DNA from: Anaerolineales bacterium UBA3001
GTDB taxonomy: Bacteria; Chloroflexota; Anaerolineae; Anaerolineales; UBA11657
Length of the DNA: 15,469 nucleotides
Reading direction: 5' to 3'
Assembly (NCBI GenBank): GCA_002346435.1
Contig: DDZT01000114.1
Span: 1-15,469 of the forward strand
Shown here: positions 8,479-14,483 of the stretch, piece after piece
Position numbering within the stretch: the first letter of the stretch is position 1
Layout of the letters: every line of letters starts with the position of its first letter
Position numbers and translations under genes: made by a program
Notes under the pieces: generated by a model
Database searches by the model: none
The model's input: the letters and a program-made list of their open reading frames with translations, nothing else
Told to the model about the DNA's origin: nothing

Positions 8479-9680
8479 TGAAATTAATTTATCTTACTAA
8501 CTCTCGTTTACCGGGCGAAAAAGCACACGCAATACAGATTATGAAAACCTGTGCTGCATTAGCAGCTGATGTTGATGTACAAATTGTACATCCCAGAAGG
8601 GTAAATAGGCCTTGGTTGCAATCAGTTGTTGATTTGCAAAAGTATTACAAATTGCCGCGTGATGTCCAACGAAGGTTGGTGGGTTCACTTGATCTTTTCA
8701 GCATTGTACCTAAACTACCATTTGGAAAAACTTTAGCTTACAAAATTGTATTTGCAATTCAGACCATAACCTATCATATTGCGTTGCTTCCGTTATTGTT
8801 GACTAGTAGCGCAGATGTATATTACACGCGTGATAGCTTGACTGCATCATTATTAGTTCTTTTAAGAAAGGTATCAATTAGTACGGTGATTTATGAGGCT
8901 CATAGGTTTCCCAGCAGTAGATTAGGATTAGAGCTTAGCAGGTGGTTAGTTAACAAGCTGGATGGTATTGTCGTTCTGACCAATTTTCTTGCAACTAGAT
9001 ATCTGGAGTTAGGTATTCCTGAAAAGAGAATATCAGTTGTTCCTGATGCAGTTGATCTTCAAGACTTCGGTGTTTTTAGCAAATCCGCGGCTCGTCAGCA
9101 TTTAGGTATCGATGAAAGCATATTTGTTGTTATGTATGTAGGACATATGTATCATTGGAAGGGTGTAGACACTTTGGTTGAAGCAGCCACACGTTTGAGT
9201 GATAATGAACAGATTTGGTTGATTGGTGGTACACCTGAGGAGTTGCCACGTATCGAACAGCTTGCTAAACAATTAGAACTTACCAATATCCATTTGGCGG
9301 GATATGTGCCTTATGAACATATATCCACCTATATGGCTGCTGCTGATGTGTTAGTTATCCCTAATAGCGGAGATTATGACATATCTAGATTTTATACATC
9401 GCCAATTAAATTGTTCGAATATATGGCGGCTAAGAGGCCAATCGTTGCCTCAAATTTACCATCTTTGCGAGAGATTATTGTGCATGATGAGACAGCTTTG
9501 CTTGTACAACCCGATAACCCTATCTCACTGGCGATAGCAATTCAGAGATTGCAGTCCGACTCACATTTGTCATCGCGATTGGTAGATAATGCTACTGTAT
9601 TAGTTAGTAAACACACTTGGTCTGGGCGATCACAGCGTATACTTGAATTTATTGATAGTGTAATGAGTATGTCTGATTAA
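8475..9680 (+). CDS. GT4 family glycosyltransferase
   Basis: This 401-residue protein starts MMKLIYLTNSRLPGEKAHAI, a nucleotide-sugar transferase opening in which the GEKAHAIQ stretch is typical of GT4 enzymes that begin N.R.P..KAH. A longer hydrophobic stretch (84-112) may contact the membrane. The linker has ISVVPDAVDLQDF (186-198). The donor lobe has VVMYVGHMYHWKGVDTLVEA (218-237), IWLIGG (247-252), GYVPYEHISTYMAAADVLVI (276-295) and SPIKLFEYMAAKRPIVAS (309-326), with the second glutamate at E315. Two ATGs sit side by side (8475 and 8478). The first overlaps the upstream TGA as ATGA and is the better choice for coupling. This is the last gene of the tightly packed run; a 50-base gap follows. 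The family is confident; the substrate is not readable. Confidence 0.9.
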   Translation: MMKLIYLTNSRLPGEKAHAIQIMKTCAALAADVDVQIVHPRRVNRPWLQSVVDLQKYYKLPRDVQRRLVGSLDLFSIVPKLPFGKTLAYKIVFAIQTITYHIALLPLLLTSSADVYYTRDSLTASLLVLLRKVSISTVIYEAHRFPSSRLGLELSRWLVNKLDGIVVLTNFLATRYLELGIPEKRISVVPDAVDLQDFGVFSKSAARQHLGIDESIFVVMYVGHMYHWKGVDTLVEAATRLSDNEQIWLIGGTPEELPRIEQLAKQLELTNIHLAGYVPYEHISTYMAAADVLVIPNSGDYDISRFYTSPIKLFEYMAAKRPIVASNLPSLREIIVHDETALLVQPDNPISLAIAIQRLQSDSHLSSRLVDNATVLVSKHTWSGRSQRILEFIDSVMSMSD

Positions 9681-9695
9681 CGATTACTTGGCAGA

Positions 9696-9724
9696 TTGTC
9701 ACGTATTGTTGTAATAGTTATGGT
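9696..9724 (+). promoter_or_regulatory. Possible sigma-70-type promoter close to the next start codon
   Basis: TTGTCA (9696-9701) and TATGGT (9719-9724) are separated by 17 bases in the 50-base gap after the preceding stop. The first box matches five of six consensus positions and the second matches four. Transcription would begin about at base 9731, which is the ATG itself, so the message would be leaderless. That agrees with the absence of a Shine-Dalgarno site. In AT-rich sequence such matches arise by chance, so this is tentative. Confidence 0.25.
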
Positions 9725-9730
9725 TGTATT

Positions 9731-11290
9731 ATGCTCCAACGTATATTTATATCTACAGGCATCATACTTTTAGCTGGTTGCTTAAGACTATGGCAAATTA
9801 GTAGTGCTCCATTAGGTTTGAATTATGATGAAGCTGTCAATGGTTTAGTATCGTCTAATATATTGAATGGAGAGTATCCGGAATTATTATCTCTAGACGA
9901 CGGTAGGGAACCTCTACATTTCTATTTGACAGCTATTTCACTATCGTTGTTGGGTAATACACCTGGAGCATTACGTCTTCCATATGTGATGTGTAGTTTG
10001 ACACTAGTGGGATTTGTTGGGCTACTGGGCAAGGAACTATTTGATAGTAAGATCGGATTGTTAACTGCCCTTTTATGTGCCTTCACGGTTTGGCCAATGT
10101 ATTTGGGACGTTATGGAACGCGATCAGTGGTATTTGCTATGATGATTGCTATGGCACTATATTTTGCTGTGCGTGCATCAGGTAGAAGGAATCTATCTCT
10201 TTGGATTATCGCAGGTTTATGTTTTGGTGTTTCTCATTATACATATACAGTCAATTTATTTGTGATACCCGCTATTATTTTGATATTGGTTGGTATGGTG
10301 CTTTGGTATCGCAATGAAATTTTTTCCAACTGGAGAGGAATACTCTTCATGACCTCTGTTACTGTGATAGTTGCTATACCCATATTGCTTTATCGAAGCG
10401 ATTTACTGACGCAGTCATTTTCACGCCCACGCAGCCTATCGGTGTTTTATGAAGGACAAGGATTGAGTGACCTGCTAAGGACAATATGGGTACAGGCAGC
10501 TTTAGTGATGAGAATGTTTTTCATACGAGGGGATGCTAATCCCCTACATAACATTCCGGGTCGCCCAATATTTGACTTGGCTATGACTGTGCCTTTGTTG
10601 TGGGGATTTATTAGAAGTATTTCTGGGCGCTACCGGTCTCGAGGTGTGTTAATGTGCGCTTGGATATGTGTTTTTTTGCTACCAACTTTTATGTCAAAGA
10701 GTGCTCCACATTTTTTGCGTTCTGTAGGTGTATTACCTGTGCTTTTCATAGTTCCAGCACTTGGTTTGAGAGGTATGTACAATTGGATTAAACGTATGAC
10801 CGATAGGTCTATAGGTCTGGTGCTTGTATCAGGTTTGCTCGGAATATCGATAATTTTTTCGGTGCGCGATTTTATCATTGGCGATTTTTTGAATGAGCCA
10901 TATGTGTTTAGAGCTTATCATGGTGATGAGACATCATTGGCTTTACAGATTAATCGACGATTGTCGGTTGGTTGGACAGGGGATAATTTGCAAGTTAAAT
11001 CGAATGGTGTTGGTGCCAATGTATGGGTTGAGTCCGAAGTATGGGATAGAAATCGTTATGCCGAATTTCTTGTACCAGGACAGCCAGGTGAGATACCAGG
11101 ATTCCATTTGTTGTCTTTATCTACAAAATTGCCCAATAGTGGTGGAGTATTGTTCGTGCATCCGCAAAATACTGATTACTGGAAATCAAATATTCCTAAA
11201 GGACGAAAAATCGATTTAGAAACTGGTCCTTGGCTCTTTGATTCATTTAATTATACTGCCGAACCTATATATCAAATCATTTCCTGGTAA
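9731..11290 (+). CDS. GT39 (PMT/ArnT-like) membrane glycosyltransferase
   Basis: This 519-residue polytopic protein lacks the large ectodomain of the two GT39 genes upstream. The first membrane segment (4-19) leads to LNYDEAVNG (30-38), with the canonical Asp-Glu pair D33-E34 in the first outer loop. It is followed by DDGREPLHFYL (56-66), where the EPLHFYL stretch is typical of the family. Further landmarks are GRYGTRSV (126-133), a luminal-type loop GDANPLHNIPGRP (267-279) and about 11 to 12 hydrophobic segments ending near residue 376. A soluble tail of roughly 140 residues follows. It would transfer a sugar from a polyprenyl-phosphate donor to an acceptor on the outer membrane face. It is not closely related to the tandem pair. 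ATG 9731 has no Shine-Dalgarno site. It probably works with the preceding glycosyltransferases; target unknown. Confidence 0.87.
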   Translation: MLQRIFISTGIILLAGCLRLWQISSAPLGLNYDEAVNGLVSSNILNGEYPELLSLDDGREPLHFYLTAISLSLLGNTPGALRLPYVMCSLTLVGFVGLLGKELFDSKIGLLTALLCAFTVWPMYLGRYGTRSVVFAMMIAMALYFAVRASGRRNLSLWIIAGLCFGVSHYTYTVNLFVIPAIILILVGMVLWYRNEIFSNWRGILFMTSVTVIVAIPILLYRSDLLTQSFSRPRSLSVFYEGQGLSDLLRTIWVQAALVMRMFFIRGDANPLHNIPGRPIFDLAMTVPLLWGFIRSISGRYRSRGVLMCAWICVFLLPTFMSKSAPHFLRSVGVLPVLFIVPALGLRGMYNWIKRMTDRSIGLVLVSGLLGISIIFSVRDFIIGDFLNEPYVFRAYHGDETSLALQINRRLSVGWTGDNLQVKSNGVGANVWVESEVWDRNRYAEFLVPGQPGEIPGFHLLSLSTKLPNSGGVLFVHPQNTDYWKSNIPKGRKIDLETGPWLFDSFNYTAEPIYQIISW

Positions 11291-11333
11291 CTTATATAAG
11301 CAACTTTGTTTTCTAATAATATGAAAATCACCC

Positions 11334-11361
11334 TTGTCCAAATTGATTCATGGTTTATAAT
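11334..11361 (+). promoter_or_regulatory. Probable sigma-70-type promoter upstream of the DsbA-like gene
   Basis: TTGTCC (11334-11339) and a perfect TATAAT (11356-11361) lie 16 bases apart in the 99-base gap, the largest in the window. Transcription would start near 11368, about 22 bases before the ATG. That leaves room for the TGAGG ribosome binding site at 11378-11382. A perfect 10-base palindrome CTTATATAAG (11291-11300) sits directly after the upstream stop; it has no loop and no T-run, so it is not a convincing terminator. Confidence 0.5.
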
Positions 11362-11389
11362 GCCGGCTTAGCACTTGTGAGGTTTTGGA

Positions 11390-12076
11390 ATGAGTAAACG
11401 TGCACAGACTCGTGTTGAACAGCAGAGCAAAAAACGCAGGCAGCGTTTCATTTCAATTATGGTGATTACTGTTGCTGTGGTGCTTGTAGCCATACTTATC
11501 ATTAGGCAGAGTAATCAAGATGCTGTGGAGATAGTGTCTGTGGATAAAGAGACACCTGCATACGCAGATGGGAAAGCTTTGGGTTCTATTGGTGCACCGG
11601 TTTTGGTACAAAGTTTTTCGAATTTTCCTTGTCCGCATTGTCGTACACTTGCTAGTGATGCTGCTTCTCAAATCGAGAGCAATTTTGTTGAGTCTGGACT
11701 TGTTCGTTATGAATATCATTATGCAACCTTTGATCAGTCGGTAGGAAGATTTGCTGCCGAAGCAGCTGAATGTGCTAATCAACAGGGTGCATTTTGGCCT
11801 TATCATGATATTCTATATGCTAATCAGACTGGAGCTCGTGATCAATACTCAGAGCGCAGACTGATTGCATTTGCAGAGGACGTAGATCTTGATGTGCGAG
11901 ATTTTCGTAGTTGTCTTAGTGAAGGTAAATCCAGTGCAGTTGTTGAGCAAGATGCAGAGCTGGCTTCTGAGATGGGTGTAAATGCAACACCAACTGTTTT
12001 TATAAATGGAGAAAAGGTGGAGGGGTCTATGCCGTTTGAAGTTTACAAAGAAATCATTGAACGTAAACTAGAGTGA
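11390..12076 (+). CDS. Membrane-anchored DsbA-family thiol oxidoreductase
   Basis: This 228-residue protein has a basic N-terminus rich in Lys/Arg (1-19), then one hydrophobic anchor (about 20-38) without a lipobox. The catalytic domain is therefore expected outside the cytoplasmic membrane. The thioredoxin fold carries FSNFPCPHCR (76-85), with redox cysteines C81 and C84, and the cis-proline loop NATPTVFING (198-207). The inserted helical region contains AAECANQQGAFWPYHDILY (125-143), typical of the DsbA/Thioredoxin_4 group. Two further cysteines, C128 and C175, may form a structural disulfide. The ATG is preceded by TGAGG with a 7-base spacer and by a promoter candidate. It could oxidise or isomerise disulfides in exported proteins; sequence alone does not tell oxidase from reductase. 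No DsbB/VKOR partner is in the window. Confidence 0.9.
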   Translation: MSKRAQTRVEQQSKKRRQRFISIMVITVAVVLVAILIIRQSNQDAVEIVSVDKETPAYADGKALGSIGAPVLVQSFSNFPCPHCRTLASDAASQIESNFVESGLVRYEYHYATFDQSVGRFAAEAAECANQQGAFWPYHDILYANQTGARDQYSERRLIAFAEDVDLDVRDFRSCLSEGKSSAVVEQDAELASEMGVNATPTVFINGEKVEGSMPFEVYKEIIERKLE

Positions 12077-12120
12077 GTGCGACACAAAAAATAGATTAAT
12101 ATAAGACTAAAAAATATACA

Positions 12121-12124
12121 GGAG
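12121..12124 (+). promoter_or_regulatory. Ribosome binding site fixing the GTG start of icd
   Basis: GGAG at 12121-12124 lies 7 bases before GTG 12132 and supports that non-ATG start. The resulting N-terminus also has about the same length ahead of the LNVP motif as the E. coli enzyme. A weak -10-like TATAAG (12100-12105) occurs upstream, but a -35 box at good spacing is lacking. Confidence 0.7.
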
Positions 12125-12131
12125 TATCTGT

Positions 12132-13430
12132 GTGAATTACTCGACTACTGAAGTTCCCGAAGGAAGCAAAATTGTGATGGTTGATGGAGCATTAAATGTT
12201 CCTAATAACCCTCTTATACCGTTTGTGGAAGGAGATGGTATAGGACCTGACATCTGGAGATCATCTTGTCGGATACTGGATTCTGCTGTGGCACTTGCTT
12301 ATGGTGATCAACGAAAGATATCATGGATGGAAGTGTTTGCGGGCCAGAAGGCATATGATAAATTTGATGAGTGGCTTCCTGAAGACACTGTACGTGCTTT
12401 CCGTGAGTTTTTGGTTGGGATTAAAGGTCCCCTTACAACACCAGTAGGTGGTGGTATAAGGTCGTTGAATGTTGCTTTGCGGCAGCAACTTGATTTGTAC
12501 GTTTGCCAAAGACCAGTACGCTGGTTTAGTGGCGTACCTTCTCCAGTGAAGGATCCTCAGCGTGTGGATATGGTGATATTTCGAGAGAATACTGAAGACA
12601 TATATGCTGGAATTGAGTTTGAGGAAGGAACAGAAGAAGTAAGGATTTTTCAAGATTTGTTAAAACAGTCTTTTCCAGAGATGTTTGAGAAGATCCGATT
12701 TCCGAAAACCAGTGGTATTGGTATCAAACCCGTTTCAATTGAGGGTACGGAAAGGCTAGTGCGAGCTGCTATTAAATATGCTGTAGACAATGATCGCAAA
12801 AGTGTTACCATGGTCCACAAGGGTAACATTATGAAATTCACGGAAGGCGCTTTCCGCAGTTGGGGATATGAACTTGCTGAGCGTGAGTTTTCCTCTGAGA
12901 CATACACATGGAACCAGTGGGAGCATACAAAATCCACTAGTGGTGAGGCTGCTGCTAATGTTGAACAAGATAAAGCCATTGCTTCTGGTAAGATTGTGAT
13001 TAAGGATACTATTGCTGATATTACATTGCAGCAGGTGCTTACACGGCCAGATGAGTTTGACGTAATTGCTACTATGAATTTGAATGGTGATTACTTGTCT
13101 GATGCTTTGGCAGCGCAAGTTGGTGGCATAGGTATTGCGCCTGGTGGTAATATCAATTACAGTACAGGTGTAGCTGTGTTTGAGGCCACACATGGTACTG
13201 CTCCCAAATATGCAGGTCAGGACAAAGTCAATCCAGGTTCAGTGACGTTGTCTGGAGAGATGATGTTGCGTTACATGGGTTGGACAGAAGCTGCCGATCT
13301 AATTATTAAGGGTATGAGTGGTGCAATTAAATCCAGGACAGTGACCTATGATTTTCATAGATTAATGGAAGGCGCAACTTTGCTTAAATGTTCTGAATTT
13401 GGTGACGCAGTAATTGCTAACATGAGTTAG
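12132..13430 (+). CDS. icd: Isocitrate dehydrogenase, NADP-dependent
   Basis: This enzyme oxidatively decarboxylates isocitrate to 2-oxoglutarate, reducing NADP, in the cytoplasmic TCA cycle. At 432 residues it is near the 416 of the E. coli homodimeric enzyme. Visible motifs are FVEGDGIGPD (31-40), GGGIRSLNVALRQ (107-119) with S111 at the place of the E. coli regulatory Ser113, and RENTEDIYAG (151-160) with active-site Y158. Next come VHKGNIMKFTEGAF (228-241) with K230, KDTIAD (291-296) and NGDYLSDALAAQVGG (318-332). The metal-binding aspartates correspond to D296, D320 and D324. NADP specificity is indicated by K359-Y360 in HGTAPKYAGQ, V366, and Y406/R410 in TVTYDFHRL, which match E. coli K344, Y345, V351, Y391 and R395. 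No icd kinase gene (aceK) is in view. The GTG start is supported by a ribosome binding site. The sdh genes follow 31 bases later. Confidence 0.97.
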   Translation: MNYSTTEVPEGSKIVMVDGALNVPNNPLIPFVEGDGIGPDIWRSSCRILDSAVALAYGDQRKISWMEVFAGQKAYDKFDEWLPEDTVRAFREFLVGIKGPLTTPVGGGIRSLNVALRQQLDLYVCQRPVRWFSGVPSPVKDPQRVDMVIFRENTEDIYAGIEFEEGTEEVRIFQDLLKQSFPEMFEKIRFPKTSGIGIKPVSIEGTERLVRAAIKYAVDNDRKSVTMVHKGNIMKFTEGAFRSWGYELAEREFSSETYTWNQWEHTKSTSGEAAANVEQDKAIASGKIVIKDTIADITLQQVLTRPDEFDVIATMNLNGDYLSDALAAQVGGIGIAPGGNINYSTGVAVFEATHGTAPKYAGQDKVNPGSVTLSGEMMLRYMGWTEAADLIIKGMSGAIKSRTVTYDFHRLMEGATLLKCSEFGDAVIANMS

Positions 13431-13461
13431 TTATTAGAAAGGTTATTACAATAATTTACTA

Positions 13462-14469
13462 ATGGATAATACACAAATTTTCACCATAGCTGTGGTTGCT
13501 ATAGCAGTGTTTACTATAGGCGGTGGAATCGCCTTAGCGATTAGTCTGTATCAAGCTCACCGTTTGATAATTGAAACAGTTTCAGCTCCGCGCTCCGACA
13601 TCGTGCAGGATCATGGAGGTCACGTATCAGGTCTGGGTGAGACTATGCGTGTAGATAAATGGTGGATTGAACCCTTATGGACCGGTTTCGGATTTCTATG
13701 TTTTGTGGCTTATGCTAATTGGGCCGGATTTCAGGGTGAACATTATTGGCATGGTTCATATTTATCCCCTTTCTATTCCCCTGTTTTGTTTGTTGATCTA
13801 TCGCGTGTTGGAGCTGCTCCACTAGAGCATGCATGGTTTGGTCTTTGGCCTGACTGGATTAGGCAAATTTGGCCTCCGTTTTTTCCGACTTCACCAGCTT
13901 GGTTGATATTAGCGGGCCCGCTTGCTTTTCGTTTGACATGTTATTACTACCGCAAGTTCTACTACCGTTCATATTTTCTGAGTCCTCCAGGATGTGCTGT
14001 TGGAGCTATGCCAAGTAATATAGTGGCGGGTCCGACTGGGACCAAGCAGTACAAAGGTGAAACAGCATTATTTATCTTTCAAAATATTCATCGCTACACA
14101 TGGTATCTGGCAGTTGTATATATAGTTATTCTCTCCTGGGATGCATTTATATCTTTGTGGGAAGGAGGGCATGTTTTTAGTGGGCGCATGGGTGTAGGAG
14201 TTGGATCAATTGTCTTATTTTTGAATCCACTGCTATTAGCCACTTATACCTTTGGTTGTCACTCATGTAGACATTTAGTGGGCGGTAGAAAAAATTCTTT
14301 TTCTGGCAAGATTGGTGCACGCATTAGATTCAGCTTGTGGAAGAAAGTGACTTGGCTAAATCAGCGGCACATGTTGTTTGCATGGCTCAGCATGATATGG
14401 GTGGGGTTTAGTGATTTTTATGTACGTATGTGTTCTATGGGTATCATCAATGACATTAACACCTGGTAG
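13462..14469 (+). CDS. Succinate dehydrogenase membrane anchor, Sdh1 type, with CHSCRH motif
   Basis: This 335-residue membrane protein sits directly before sdhA, the place of the membrane anchor (sdhC) in mycobacterial Sdh1 operons. Hydrophobic segments lie near residues 8-30, 72-90, 146-160, 212-230, 246-264 and 303-320. Signature stretches include WAGFQGEHYWHGSYLSPFYS (87-106), FQNIHRYTWY (206-215) and TFGCHSCRHLVGGR (263-276). It does not resemble the short haem-b anchors SdhC/SdhD of E. coli. As I recall, the cryo-EM structure of the mycobacterial Sdh1 complex showed a Rieske-type 2Fe-2S cluster within the membrane subunit. The Cys/His pairs C266, H267, C269 and H271 are candidate ligands here. 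The role would be passing electrons from succinate to a quinone. ATG 13462 is the only usable in-frame start; AGAAAGG (13436-13442) is farther upstream than usual for a Shine-Dalgarno site. Confidence 0.82.
   Translation: MDNTQIFTIAVVAIAVFTIGGGIALAISLYQAHRLIIETVSAPRSDIVQDHGGHVSGLGETMRVDKWWIEPLWTGFGFLCFVAYANWAGFQGEHYWHGSYLSPFYSPVLFVDLSRVGAAPLEHAWFGLWPDWIRQIWPPFFPTSPAWLILAGPLAFRLTCYYYRKFYYRSYFLSPPGCAVGAMPSNIVAGPTGTKQYKGETALFIFQNIHRYTWYLAVVYIVILSWDAFISLWEGGHVFSGRMGVGVGSIVLFLNPLLLATYTFGCHSCRHLVGGRKNSFSGKIGARIRFSLWKKVTWLNQRHMLFAWLSMIWVGFSDFYVRMCSMGIINDINTW
14257..14274 (+). other. Cys/His motif CHSCRH, candidate Fe-S ligand site
   Basis: Codons 266-271 of the membrane anchor encode Cys-His-Ser-Cys-Arg-His at the end of a hydrophobic segment, followed by LVGGR. 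Two cysteines plus histidines fit the two-Cys/two-His chemistry of a Rieske-type cluster. The link to a cluster rests on homology recalled from the mycobacterial Sdh1 complex, and the exact ligands are inferred. Confidence 0.6.
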
Positions 14470-14483
14470 AGGTTCTGCAAAAT

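Noticed and set aside
10893..11219. A 108-codon + strand frame within the third GT39 gene
   Set aside because: It lies wholly inside the GT39 tail in another frame, has no ribosome binding site and no recognisable motif.
11291..11300. Palindrome CTTATATAAG after the third GT39 gene as a terminator
   Set aside because: It is a perfect 10-base palindrome but has no loop, no GC-rich stem and no T-run. A chance AT-rich palindrome is more likely.
12077..12131. A separate promoter for icd
   Set aside because: TATAAG at 12100-12105 has only a poor -35 candidate (GCGACA, 12079-12084) at 15-base spacing, which is too weak to call.
12321..13193. Several minus-strand frames of about 110-145 codons across icd
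   Set aside because: They are antisense shadows of a clearly conserved gene, with compositions unlike a real protein.
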